Shown in pieces: positions 42,037-50,214 of a stretch of DNA of 64,000 nucleotides (within the stretch, counting starts at the first letter, position 1; each line of letters opens with the position of its first letter). Position numbers and translations under genes: made by a program. The notes under the pieces were generated by a model. That model did not search any database. It was not told where the DNA came from and was given only the letters and a program-made list of their open reading frames with translations. The DNA lies in NCBI GenBank assembly GCA_963758505.1, contig CAVWVJ010000001.1:682001-746000 (forward strand). The letters run 5' to 3'. This DNA comes from Korobacter sp963758505. Lineage in GTDB: Bacteria > Acidobacteriota > Terriglobia > Terriglobales > Acidobacteriaceae.

Positions 42037-43464
42037 ATGGCCGACATCAACACCAACCAGAAAATTGCTGTGATCGGCGGCGGCCCTGGTGGCTACGCCG
42101 CTGCCTTTCTCGCTGCCGACCTCGGCATGAACGTCACGCTCATCGACATGGAAGTCAATCCCGGCGGCGTCTGCCTCTACCGCGGCTGCATTCCCTCGAA
42201 GGCGCTGCTGCACGTCGCGAAACTGATCGACGAAGCCAAGCACGCGACCAACTGGGGCATCACGTACCAACCGCCGCAGATCGAGCTCGACCGCCTGCGC
42301 AGCTTCAAGGAAGGCGTCGTCAAGAAACTTACCGGCGGCTTAGGCCAGCTCTCCAAGCAGCGCAAAGTCACGTACATCCAGGGCAAAGCGACGCTCGTCG
42401 ACTCCTGCACCGTGCGTGTCGAAAAGGCTGCCGGCGGGGAAGATACGCTTCACTTCGACAAGCTCATCCTCGCAACGGGATCGCGTCCGGCCATCATTCC
42501 GGCCTTCGATATCGGCTCGCCGCGGGTCATGGATTCCACCGCAGCGCTCAACCTCGAGGACATCCCGAAGCGTCTTCTGGTCGTGGGTGGCGGTTACATC
42601 GGCCTCGAACTCGGTTCGGTGTATGCAGCCATCGGCAGCAAAGTCAGCGTGGTGGAAATGACGCCCGGCCTGTTGCCCGGCGCCGATCGCGATCTCGTGG
42701 CCCCGCTGCAGAAGCGGCTCAGCGGGATGTTCGAAGCCATTCTGCTCAACACCACCGTCACCAGCATCGAAGACACCGGCAGCGCCGTGAAGGTGAAGTT
42801 CAAGGGGCAGGATGGCAAGGAAGACGAGCAGACCTACGATCGCGTACTCGTCTCGGTCGGCCGCAAACCGAATTCGCAAATTCCCGGCCTCGAAAAAACC
42901 CGCGTCAAGGTCAATGAGAAAGGCTTCCTCAAGGTCAATTCGCAACTCATGACCGACGATCCCTTTATTTATGCGATCGGCGATGTCGTCGGCGAACCGA
43001 TGCTCGCGCACAAGGCCTCCCACGAAGGTCGGGTCGCCGTCGAAGCCATCGCCGGCCACAAGGTTGCCTTCGAGCCGCAGGCCATTCCGGCGGTGGTGTT
43101 CACCGATCCGGAAATCGCCTGGGCTGGCCTCACCGAAACCCAGGCGCAGAAGGAAGGCCGCGAAATCACGGTCGCGAAATTCCCCTGGGCTGCCTCTGGT
43201 CGCGCCATGACCATCGACCGCACCGAAGGCCTCACCAAGCTCATCATCGATCCTCACTCCGAGCGCGTGCTCGGCATCGGGATCTGCGGCGTCAGCGCCG
43301 GCGAGATGATCGCCGAAGGCGTGGTCGCCATCGAGATGGGCGCCTTGGCGGGCGACATCAAGCTCTCGATCCATCCGCACCCGACCCTGTCGGAGACGAT
43401 CATGGAAGCCGCCGAAGTCTTCTACGGGCAAAGCACGCACATCTACCGGCCGAAGAAGAAGTAG
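42037..43464 (+). CDS. lpdA: Dihydrolipoamide dehydrogenase (E3)
   Basis: A 475-aa flavoprotein disulfide reductase. The FAD Rossmann motif IAVIGGGPGGYAAAF is followed by the redox-active disulfide C46-L-Y-R-G-C51 (GGVCLYRGCIPSK). The NAD-binding motif VVGGGYIGLELGSVYAA, the FAD contact AIGDVVGEPMLAHKASHEG and the C-terminal interface HPHPTLSETIMEAAE are present. The active-site H is in SIHPHPTL. ATG 42037 has GAGG 5 bases upstream. It is 126 bp after aceF; the gap holds a tandem copy of TTGCTGTTGCAA (41891-41903 and 41930-41943) but no evident promoter. Confidence 0.96.
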   Translation: MADINTNQKIAVIGGGPGGYAAAFLAADLGMNVTLIDMEVNPGGVCLYRGCIPSKALLHVAKLIDEAKHATNWGITYQPPQIELDRLRSFKEGVVKKLTGGLGQLSKQRKVTYIQGKATLVDSCTVRVEKAAGGEDTLHFDKLILATGSRPAIIPAFDIGSPRVMDSTAALNLEDIPKRLLVVGGGYIGLELGSVYAAIGSKVSVVEMTPGLLPGADRDLVAPLQKRLSGMFEAILLNTTVTSIEDTGSAVKVKFKGQDGKEDEQTYDRVLVSVGRKPNSQIPGLEKTRVKVNEKGFLKVNSQLMTDDPFIYAIGDVVGEPMLAHKASHEGRVAVEAIAGHKVAFEPQAIPAVVFTDPEIAWAGLTETQAQKEGREITVAKFPWAASGRAMTIDRTEGLTKLIIDPHSERVLGIGICGVSAGEMIAEGVVAIEMGALAGDIKLSIHPHPTLSETIMEAAEVFYGQSTHIYRPKKK

Positions 43465-43522
43465 AAAGCCCGGAACGCAATGCGGTTGGCACGCCACCCG
43501 GCCGCGAGTGGTCGTTACTTTC

Positions 43523-43563
43523 TCTTGTCATCCTGAGGAGTGCGATAGCGCGACGTGAGGACC
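43523..43563. repeat. Dispersed Acidobacterial repeat, degenerate copy
   Basis: The bases CTTGTCATCCTGAGGAGTGC and onward resemble the ubiquitous TGTCATCCTGAGCG-type extragenic repeat. It lies 30 bp before the mtgA 3' end, in the gap after lpd. A second family member is at 45773-45810. Confidence 0.6.
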
Positions 43564-43592
43564 CGCTGCTTGTTCGAGCGAAGGCAATACTC

Positions 43593-44300
43593 TCACCACC
43601 CCATCTGTCGCATGCGCTCGAGAATGCGTCCACTGTAGCGGTTCATACGGTCGGGGCGTCGCTTCAGCGGAGCCGGCAGGATCGCTGCGAGTTCTGCTGC
43701 CTGCTGCCGGCCGATGTTCCGTGCCGAAGTGTGATCCCAGTAACGGCTCGCCGATTCCGCCCCGTAAATGCCGGGCCCCCATTCCACCACGTTGAGATAC
43801 AGCTCCAGGATGCGCTGTTTGCCAAGCGCAACTTCGGCCACCGGTACGAGCGTGACCTCCGCGCCCTTGCGCAGGAACGAGCGGCTGGTGCCGAAGAACA
43901 GATTTTTCACGAGCTGTTGCGTGATCGTCGAACCGCCGCGGATTCGGCCACCTTCCATGTCTTCTTCCGCCGCCAATTGCATGGCGTGCCAGTCGAAGCC
44001 ATGGTGCTGGTAAAAGCGTGCATCCTCGGCGGCGACGACGGCATGCTGGAGATCGGGCGAGATCTGGTGGAGCGGGACAAACTTGTAGTGCTTCTGATAG
44101 GACGCAAGATGAAACCACGATTGAAGGCGCCGCTGCATTTGTACCGCGGTGGTCGGCGGATCGATCCAGCGGGCCGTGACCAGCAACAGGGCGGCGAGCG
44201 CCCAAGCCGCGAAAATTCCAACCGCCAGCCAACGGACGACAAATCGAAGGAAGTCTTTTCGGGGCGGCGTCTTAGTGCGTGGGGTCGGCTTTGGAGTCAC
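43593..44300 (-). CDS. mtgA: Monofunctional biosynthetic peptidoglycan transglycosylase
   Basis: A GT51 enzyme that polymerises lipid II into glycan strands at the outer face of the membrane. Motifs VVAAEDARFYQHHGFDWHAM, GGSTITQQLVKNLF, RKGAEVTLVPVAEVALGKQRILELYLNVVEWGPGIYGAESASRYW are canonical. One N-terminal membrane segment (LAVGIFAAWALAALLLV) anchors it. The ORF extends to a TTG at 44342, but GTG 44300 gives a more usual N-terminus and leaves 48 bp to the divergent gene. No penicillin-binding domain is present. Confidence 0.92.
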   Translation of the reverse strand: MTPKPTPRTKTPPRKDFLRFVVRWLAVGIFAAWALAALLLVTARWIDPPTTAVQMQRRLQSWFHLASYQKHYKFVPLHQISPDLQHAVVAAEDARFYQHHGFDWHAMQLAAEEDMEGGRIRGGSTITQQLVKNLFFGTSRSFLRKGAEVTLVPVAEVALGKQRILELYLNVVEWGPGIYGAESASRYWDHTSARNIGRQQAAELAAILPAPLKRRPDRMNRYSGRILERMRQMGW

Positions 44301-44348
44301 GGTTGAGAATAGCAGCTCGAACTTCTTCGCAGCAGCATCCAAGTGCAG

Positions 44349-44827
44349 ATGGCGGAGCGCAAACTGTTGTCCGATGTCGGAGGTTTGGCCGGCAACGGCG
44401 AACCGATTCTCAAGACGGCATGCACGGTAGCGCTGGGATTTGCCATCGGCATGTTTCCTTTGCTGGGTGTAACCACGGTCATTTGCGTGTTGATTGCCCG
44501 GGTGGCAGGTTGCGTCAGACGCCTATCCAACTAGGAAATTACGCTGCCTTTCCGCTGCAAATCCTTCTGTTGATTCCATTTTTGCGTTTGGGGGAACGAA
44601 TCAGCGGGGCAGAGCATTTCGTCTTCGATCCTGCGGCGCTGCTGAAAGGCTTCCCCCATATTCCGGATTCCACTGCGCGTGCGGTGCTCATGGCACAGTG
44701 GCACATGATCGTGGGCTGGGCAGTGATCGCGCCGTTAGCATTCGCGGTGGTGGCGCTGACGACACAGGCACTCCTCCGTCGAAAAATCGGCGTGCACCGC
44801 GTTAGCGTTCGTGCCGTTGAACGTTGA
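44349..44827 (+). pseudogene. DUF2062 membrane protein gene disrupted by a frameshift
   Basis: Two overlapping frames together read as one DUF2062 protein. The first (44349-44534) carries VALGFAIGMFPLLGVTTVIC and ends in a stop after RRLSN. The second frame resumes with LRQTPIQLGNYAAFPLQILLLIPFLRLGERI through to 44827. Joining them at about 44507-44512 needs one base added or two removed. DUF2062 proteins are small membrane proteins with the typical GxxxG..FPxxG...LQLGNYxxxPLQ pattern. Either a real frameshift or a sequencing error is possible; a programmed shift is less likely as no slippery run is evident. Confidence 0.75.
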
Positions 44828-45713
44828 AAATCTCGGCGGCGACGCGGAAGGTGTTGGCGTGCGCTACGGCGGTGTGCTCGATCGGCTTCGAATAGCCGCC
44901 GCCGAGAGTGATCACCAGAGGGATATGGTTCGATCTCGCAAAGCTGAGCACTTTGTAATCGCGTTCCCGCAAGCCGGCGTGCGACAGCGATAACCGTCCT
45001 AATGCGTCGCTAGCGAGCCCGTCCACGCCTGACTGGAAGTAGAGAATTTCGGGTCGAAAATCGCGAATTTTCGCAAATAAATCGTCCAAAACGCGCAAAT
45101 ATTGCTCATCCTGAACGCCATCTTCGAGCTCCACATCCACCTTGCTCTGTTGCTTACGGAAGGGAAAATTGGTCCGGCAATGTACCGAAATGGTCAGGAC
45201 ATCGGGGTCGTCCTGGAAGATCTGTGCGGTGCCATCGCCCTGGTGCACGTCGAGATCGAGGACGGCAGCGCGGCGCAGGAGACCTTTGCTGCGCAGCCAA
45301 AGAATGGCCACTGCGATGTCATTGAAGACGCAGTAGCCCGATCCCTCGGCGCGAAAGGCATGATGGGTGCCACCGGCCAACGTTCCGCCCCACCCGGTAT
45401 CGAGCGCGTCGGTGGTGGCGCTCAGCGTTCCGCCCACGGAGCCTAAAGTCCGCTGCACGAGCTCCGGAGACCAGGGGAAACCGATGCGCCGCATCATGGG
45501 TTGGGGCAATTCTCCGCGGATGAATTGGGTTACATAGGCTTGGTCGTGGGCGAGGGCGATTACTTCGGGTTTGGCGAGGGGCGCGGGCGCAAATTCAAAG
45601 AGCCCATCGCGTTCGAGGGCTTCGCGGATGAGACGATACTTTGCGATCGGAAAACGGTGACCGTCAGGTAAGGGAAGCAGGTAGTGGTCGGTGTAGAAGA
45701 GGCGGTGAGACAT
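44802..45713 (-). CDS. Histone-deacetylase-family hydrolase
   Basis: A 303-aa zinc hydrolase of the HDAC/AcuC/APAH family, acting on acetylated small amines or lysines. Motifs: LAGGTHHAFRAEGSGYCVFND, the metal-binding DLDVHQGDGTAQIF, SGVDGLASDALGRLSLSH and LGGGYSKP. The ATG 45713 was chosen since homology begins at SHRLFYTDHYLLPLP. The upstream 111 bases of open frame translate a dispersed repeat. It converges with the frame-disrupted gene by 26 bp. Confidence 0.88.
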   Translation of the reverse strand: MSHRLFYTDHYLLPLPDGHRFPIAKYRLIREALERDGLFEFAPAPLAKPEVIALAHDQAYVTQFIRGELPQPMMRRIGFPWSPELVQRTLGSVGGTLSATTDALDTGWGGTLAGGTHHAFRAEGSGYCVFNDIAVAILWLRSKGLLRRAAVLDLDVHQGDGTAQIFQDDPDVLTISVHCRTNFPFRKQQSKVDVELEDGVQDEQYLRVLDDLFAKIRDFRPEILYFQSGVDGLASDALGRLSLSHAGLRERDYKVLSFARSNHIPLVITLGGGYSKPIEHTAVAHANTFRVAAEIFNVQRHER

Positions 45714-45772
45714 CCGGAGATCAGGATAGCAAGTCAACTGGTGGGAGCTCACGGTTTTGGAGCGGTGGGCGA

Positions 45773-45887
45773 ACGCAGGATCCTTCGCTGCGCTCGGGAT
45801 GACAAGAAGGTAAGGGTGAGACAAGAAGGCAGGAGCGGCGACCCACCCCCTGGCTAAAGCCAGAAGGGTGGGGCACCCACAGACAAG
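45773..45887. repeat. Two dispersed extragenic repeats in tandem
   Basis: 45773-45810 (GGATCCTTCGCTGCGCTCGG then GATGACAAG) is the widespread CATCCCGAGCGCAGCGAAGG family in reverse orientation. 45839-45887 is a GGGTGGGGCACCCAC element of the type at 7041-7161 and 40456-40503, with a CTGGCTAAAGCCAG hairpin. Both lie in the 175-bp gap between the HDAC-like gene and the dienelactone hydrolase gene. Confidence 0.75.
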
Positions 45888-45888
45888 G

Positions 45889-46650
45889 TTAGTGTTTCAA
45901 ATTTTTGTCGAGGAAGGCGATTGTGCGCTGCCAGGCATCGGCGGCATCTTGCGGCTTGTAGCCTTCTTTGTTATTCGGATTCTCGAAGGCGTGGCCGGCG
46001 TCGTCGTAGATCTTGATTTCGACGTGCTTGCCGGCTTTCTGCATGGCCGCTTCGAAGGCGTGGACATCGGCGGGCGTAATCCCGCGATCCTGTCCACCGA
46101 ACAGGCCGAGGACGACGGCGTTGATCTTCGCCAGGTTCGCGGGATCGGTCGCGAGGTGGCCGTAGTTGATGACCGAGGCTTTCAACTTCGGGTCCGCGAG
46201 GGCGAGGTTCAGCGCATAGCCGCCGCCCATGCACCAGCCGATATCTCCCACGCGATTCGGATCGACATTCGGCTGCGTGCGGAGGAAATCGGCAGCCGCT
46301 ACCAGGTCGCGGGTAGCACGGTCGTCGGGCACGCCGCGCATGATTTCGTGCGCCTCCTCCGGCGTGGTCGCCACCTTGCCGCGATAAAGATCGATGGCGA
46401 GGGTGACGTAGCCCTGGTCCGCCAGCTTGGCAGCCTGTTCCTTCACCCAGTCATTCAATCCCCACCATTCGTGGATGACGACCAGCGCCGGCAGCTTGCC
46501 ATGCGCTCCATCGGGCGCGTAGAGAATCCCTTTCACCGTCTCGTCGCCGCTCTTGTAGGTTACTTCCTTGCTGGTGGCCGCGCCCATCCAGGAACTGAGC
46601 CACAACGCGCACGCCGCTATTGCGAGTGTCCTGCCATGCAATGCTTTCAT
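45889..46650 (-). CDS. Exported dienelactone hydrolase family protein
   Basis: A 253-aa hydrolase with an N-terminal signal peptide (ends SWMGAATS). The DLH nucleophile Cys stands in GDIGWCMGGGYA. The acid is D in FGGQDRGITP and the base H in DDAGHAFEN. Members cleave lactones or esters; the exported form in Acidobacteria has no fixed substrate. ATG 46650 has GGGAG 7 bases upstream, and the longer ORF to 47028 is not credible. The downstream side is filled by dispersed repeats. Confidence 0.9.
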   Translation of the reverse strand: MKALHGRTLAIAACALWLSSWMGAATSKEVTYKSGDETVKGILYAPDGAHGKLPALVVIHEWWGLNDWVKEQAAKLADQGYVTLAIDLYRGKVATTPEEAHEIMRGVPDDRATRDLVAAADFLRTQPNVDPNRVGDIGWCMGGGYALNLALADPKLKASVINYGHLATDPANLAKINAVVLGLFGGQDRGITPADVHAFEAAMQKAGKHVEIKIYDDAGHAFENPNNKEGYKPQDAADAWQRTIAFLDKNLKH

Positions 46651-46759
46651 TGATAACTCCCAGGAGGAACCGCGATGTGATGCTGCCGAATAGCTTACGC
46701 CTGCCGGAAGTCCGTAGAATAGGAACAACGTGGGGAAGTAACTCTCCTTAGGAGGCAGC

Positions 46760-47164
46760 ATGGCCGACAAAGTCAGCAAATCGCCCGAAGAGTGGCGCCA
46801 GCAGCTCACACCCGAGCAATACCATGTGACGCGGGAGCGTGGGACAGAGCGGGCCTTTAGCGGCAAATACTGGGACACGCACACCCAGGGAACGTACAAG
46901 TGCGTCTGCTGCGGCGAGCCGCTGTTTTCGTCGGATGCAAAATTCGATTCGGGCTGTGGATGGCCGAGCTTTTTCGTTCCGCTGGAGCAAGAGAATGTCA
47001 CCGAGTTGAGCGACAGGAGCTTTGGCATGACGCGTACCGAAGTGCGCTGCTCGAAATGCGACGCTCACCTCGGCCATGTTTTTGAAGACGGCCCGAATCC
47101 AACCGGGCTGCGCTACTGCATCAACTCGGCCTCAATCGATCTCGATCCGAAAGAGAAGAAATAA
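46760..47164 (+). CDS. msrB: Peptide-methionine (R)-S-oxide reductase
   Basis: A 134-aa enzyme reducing the R-epimer of methionine sulfoxide in the cytoplasm. Zinc-binding C48, C51, C97 and C100 are all present, the catalytic residue is C120 (LRYCINSAS), and CGWPSF, VRCSKCDAHLGHVF and GPNPTGLRYC are canonical. AGGAGG stands before the ATG. The stop TAA overlaps the ATG of the next gene, so they are coupled. It complements the periplasmic MsrPQ system 15 kb away. Confidence 0.97.
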   Translation: MADKVSKSPEEWRQQLTPEQYHVTRERGTERAFSGKYWDTHTQGTYKCVCCGEPLFSSDAKFDSGCGWPSFFVPLEQENVTELSDRSFGMTRTEVRCSKCDAHLGHVFEDGPNPTGLRYCINSASIDLDPKEKK

Positions 47165-47826
47165 TGTCGACCCTCCAGACCGGGCGCACCACGGTGCGCC
47201 GTGAACCCCATCGCGGCGTGTACGACCGCGCCACGATTTACTCGATCCTCGATGCGGGCTTGGTGTGCCACATGGGATTTGTGCACGACGGCCATCCCTT
47301 CGTGATTCCAACCAACTATTGGCGCATCGACGACGATCTATACGTTCACGGATCCTCTGCGAGCCGGATGTTGCGCAATCTAAGTGAAGGGGTGGAGGTG
47401 TGCGTGACGGTTACGCTCATCGACGGACTCGTGCTGGCGCGTTCGGCGTTCAACCACTCGGTGAATTACCGCTCGGTGGTTGTGCTGGGGAAGGGAGCGC
47501 TGCTGGTGACAGATGAGGAGAAGATCGCGGTGCTGCATGCCTTCACCGAACGGTTGACGCCGGGGCGGTGGAATGAGATTCGGCGTCCCAATGAAAGGGA
47601 ATTGAAAGCGACGAGCGTGTTGAAGGTGCCGCTCCAGGAAGCATCGGCGAAGGTGCGACAGGGGCCTCCGGAAGATGACGCCGAGGATTACGCGCAGGAT
47701 TGCTGGGCGGGGGTGATTCCGTTCGAGACGGTTTCTCAGGCTCCGCAGCCCGATCCAAGGTTACGCAGCGGGATCGCCACGCCGGAGTATGCCACGAAGT
47801 ATGTGGGTCCGGGGGTTTCGCGATAG
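47164..47826 (+). CDS. Pyridoxamine 5'-phosphate oxidase-like FMN-binding protein
   Basis: A 220-aa protein of the split-barrel flavin family (DUF/PNPOx-like, PF12900-type). Landmarks: DAGLVCHMGFVHDGHPFVIPTNYWRIDDDLYVHGSSASRML, VCVTVTLIDGLVLARSAFNHSVNYRSVVVLG, and a C-terminal ECKATSVLKV-like ELKATSVLKVPL. FMN binding is likely; the substrate is unknown. It starts at the A of the msrB stop (TAATG), implying co-translation and a possible shared redox-repair role. Confidence 0.87.
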   Translation: MSTLQTGRTTVRREPHRGVYDRATIYSILDAGLVCHMGFVHDGHPFVIPTNYWRIDDDLYVHGSSASRMLRNLSEGVEVCVTVTLIDGLVLARSAFNHSVNYRSVVVLGKGALLVTDEEKIAVLHAFTERLTPGRWNEIRRPNERELKATSVLKVPLQEASAKVRQGPPEDDAEDYAQDCWAGVIPFETVSQAPQPDPRLRSGIATPEYATKYVGPGVSR

Positions 47827-47961
47827 TGCTTTGAACAGCAGACGCCCTCCTCTTGGATGACAAGAGGAAGGGCTGCGGGTGAGAGAGAGATTGGTGGCTG
47901 ACGCGGGAGAAACTGCAAGATACTTCGTGTACGAGTGCGGAGGATTGCGGACAGAAAAATG

Positions 47962-47985
47962 CCGGCGGATTTTGGGGTCCGCCGG
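47962..47985 (+). other. Perfect 8-bp hairpin between the PNPOx-like and glutaredoxin genes
   Basis: CCGGCGGA (47962-47969) pairs perfectly with TCCGCCGG (47978-47985) over loop TTTTGGGG. It is followed by AGGAGG and a 21-codon frame (47998-48063). The region 47827-48036 otherwise holds nothing I can name; terminator or leader are both possible. Confidence 0.45.
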
Positions 47986-48036
47986 ACAGGAGGTGCTATG
48001 CGTCCTCCGCTGTGCACGGAGCTTGTGAAAAAACTC

Positions 48037-48297
48037 TTAGGTACTTTTCGCGATGCCGAATAATTCAGACATCTCCTCGTGGAGGAAGCCTTCTCCAGGC
48101 CGGTACGGCTGTACCCACTTGCCGTCAATCACGAACTGCGGGATCGCCCGCTTGCCAACGTTCTTGATGAGCTCTTCGGCGGCCCCAGGGGTCGTCTCAA
48201 TATTTACTTCGTTGTAGGCGATCTTATGCTTGTCGAGAAATTTCTTGGCTACGCGACAGTCAGGACACCAATTGGCGGAATATACGAGTAAGTTCAT
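48037..48297 (-). CDS. Glutaredoxin family protein
   Basis: An 86-aa thioredoxin-fold protein. The active site is C11-P-D-C14 (YSANWCPDCRVAKKFL), with cis-Pro in KRAIPQFVID. It reduces disulfides or mixed disulfides in the cytoplasm. The CPDC site differs from the CPYC of classical glutaredoxins and is common in the NrdH/YruB-like group. ATG 48297 has a weak upstream GTGG site. The gene is alone, with a 177-bp upstream region. Confidence 0.9.
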   Translation of the reverse strand: MNLLVYSANWCPDCRVAKKFLDKHKIAYNEVNIETTPGAAEELIKNVGKRAIPQFVIDGKWVQPYRPGEGFLHEEMSELFGIAKST

Positions 48298-48474
48298 CCA
48301 CTGTGTTAGATGAGCTCAAAGCCATTTTGTCGCAATAAAATCGATTTAGGAAACGTATAGTTTTTATCAGGGCTATCAAGAAAATCGTTTATCTGGTGCT
48401 TGCGATTTTCACAAAGTTTGACATTGGCTGACAATTCTCCACTGCACTCGAGAGATGAGCGGCCCGATGGATCG

Positions 48475-49701
48475 CTATTGGCGCAGCCGCACGGCCACGA
48501 GTTCCGTCTCGACCGGAACTCCGCGTGCCACCTTCACGTGCAGCAGCGCTTCAAATGGCTTGATTTCGCCGGAGGAGGAAACGCCAAGGCGGCCCAGCAG
48601 CTCCCGCACTGAGTTTTGCCGGCAGACGTATTCCACCGCCGCTTGCGTTCCGAATGTCGTCGTTCCTGCGAGGATGGCAACCGAACGCGCGGGATTCAAT
48701 CCCGGCATGAGGCCGACCACCGCGTAATCTTCCGCGAGCGGCTCGTTGCCGGGGCTGGCCAGGTAATGCGGCTGTTCTCCGGCCTGGGGATGCGCATTCA
48801 CGACCGCCAGGTCTCCCTTGCGTGGACCGTCGGTGAGCCGCTGGAAAACGAAATCCTGAGTGCTCGGGATCTCCATCAACGTGAGGTTCTCGGAAGGTGA
48901 GCCGACGAAGATGAGGTCGTTGTTCTTCGCGTCGTCGAGCGAAAAGAGACTGCCGCGTTTGACCCGAATCCGGCGGTGCAAGCTGCTGAAGACTTGATCG
49001 AGTTCGTGCACGGCGAGCACTTCACCGACGCCGGTGTAGTGATCCCAAAGCGGGGCGTCGCCGTCGCGGGCTTTGCTGTAATAGTGCATGCCTGTTTCGG
49101 GACGCCCGACGAATTCGGCGTTGCTGAATACCACCCAGGGTTCCTCCGGATTGGTGAGGAAATGTCCCCAGAACTTCTGGAATTCGACAGGGGCCGGATC
49201 GCGATCCGCTGCTGACGCGGGAAGCGGTTTTCGATTGATCAGCAGGAAGATCACCGAAGCGACGGCAACCGCCAGGAGCAGCGACAGAACCGCGATTAAG
49301 ACTTTGCTCTGCGGGCCTGTGGCTTCCGGAATTGGGTTGGCTTGCGGGAGTTCCGGTGGCGGCGGTGGAAGATTTCGGTGATGGAAGGTCAGCAGATAGC
49401 TGCCCTTGGGCAATTCCACCACGATCGGGTCGTTTTCCCCTTCAGCGGCGTAATACTCAAGCACCTTGGCGCGCAGACGTCCAGCTTGTACCCGGATGGT
49501 GGAATCGGACTGGGGGTCGAAGTCGGAGCGCCGCCCGAAGACTTCGGTTGCGATCTGGTACTCCTTCAGCGGTGTTCCGGGCTGGTCGATGGCATGCTGC
49601 GCGAGGTAGCGGAGCAGTCGACAGAGCGATTCGGAGCCATGCAACGTCCGGCTGGCGGCTAAGCGATCAATCTGCTTCGAAAATAGTTCGCGATCCGACA
49701 T
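48475..49701 (-). CDS. Membrane-anchored winged-helix protein
   Basis: A 408-aa protein from ATG 49701 (MSDRELFSK). The N-terminal region contains ESLCRLLRYLAQHAI..EYQIATEVFGR..FDPQSDSTIRVQAGRLRAKVLEYYAAEGENDPIVVELPKGSYLLTF. This is the winged-helix module with the RLR...Y form seen in many Acidobacterial regulators. A Pro-rich linker, one membrane segment (KVLIAVLSLLLAVAVASVIFLLI) and an extracytoplasmic domain of about 220 residues follow. The domain order suits a signal-sensing, DNA-bound membrane regulator similar to ToxR. The target is unknown; tandem boxes upstream (49725-49781) may be its own sites. Confidence 0.82.
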   Translation of the reverse strand: MSDRELFSKQIDRLAASRTLHGSESLCRLLRYLAQHAIDQPGTPLKEYQIATEVFGRRSDFDPQSDSTIRVQAGRLRAKVLEYYAAEGENDPIVVELPKGSYLLTFHHRNLPPPPPELPQANPIPEATGPQSKVLIAVLSLLLAVAVASVIFLLINRKPLPASAADRDPAPVEFQKFWGHFLTNPEEPWVVFSNAEFVGRPETGMHYYSKARDGDAPLWDHYTGVGEVLAVHELDQVFSSLHRRIRVKRGSLFSLDDAKNNDLIFVGSPSENLTLMEIPSTQDFVFQRLTDGPRKGDLAVVNAHPQAGEQPHYLASPGNEPLAEDYAVVGLMPGLNPARSVAILAGTTTFGTQAAVEYVCRQNSVRELLGRLGVSSSGEIKPFEALLHVKVARGVPVETELVAVRLRQ

Positions 49702-49724
49702 CCTGCGCTCTGTAGTGGGTGAAT

Positions 49725-49781
49725 GTAACAAAAGTAACAAGTCTTGCAAGCAATTGCAACGTAAGCATTTGTGTATGTAAC
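49725..49781. promoter_or_regulatory. Cluster of GTAAC and TTGCAA boxes
   Basis: GTAAC occurs at 49725, 49734 and 49777, and TTGCAA at 49744 and 49754. They lie within 57 bp upstream of the membrane-anchored regulator (start 49701) and before the candidate RNA. The spacing of about 9-10 bp suggests helical phasing. Autoregulation is inferred, not shown. Confidence 0.4.
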
Positions 49782-49846
49782 TGTATCAAACCGTCTGAAA
49801 CTTACAACTCGGCCTGCCAACCTCCACACTCCATCTTGCCTTCATA

Positions 49847-49993
49847 CGCCGCTGCTTTTTGCAGCGGTGGCCGGGAGAATCTCAGGACGACCCAACGCGA
49901 TCCTGAGTCCCCGGCCCGCAACAACAAGCTTGGGGTGAAACGCTTATCGCAAGTGGCGAACGCCGTGGCCAGAAAACCACGGCGTATTTTTTT
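49847..49993 (+). ncRNA. Candidate structured RNA with terminator
   Basis: Several perfect stems occur in order. Stem 1 is CCGCTGC-5-GCAGCGG (49849-49867). Stem 2 is an outer GGCCGG/CCGGCC (49869-49874 and 49911-49916) holding an inner CTCAGGA/TCCTGAG (49881-49887 and 49901-49907). The final stem is CGCCGTGG/CCACGGCG (49961-49984) followed by TATTTTTTT, a strong Rho-independent terminator. No protein-coding potential is apparent in the 513-bp gap 49702-50214. I do not recognise a named family. An sRNA or the leader of a lost gene are the possibilities. Confidence 0.5.
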
Positions 49994-50214
49994 GGTCGCT
50001 TATTCTCCGGTTGATTCGGCGTGAGGTTCGTCTCGTGGCCGGGCTGCTCGTGTTCTTAGGCGTCGTCGCATCGAGCGAATTGCAGCCACGCTGGGACTGC
50101 TTGGCCGGATGCCGTAGAACCGCAGTTCCAAACTGGAACCAATTCGGCAGTCCGGAACCGTAAACTGCGCGGTGAAACATTGAGCGCGCTCTCGTGCAAT
50201 GTAATGATCGGGCC

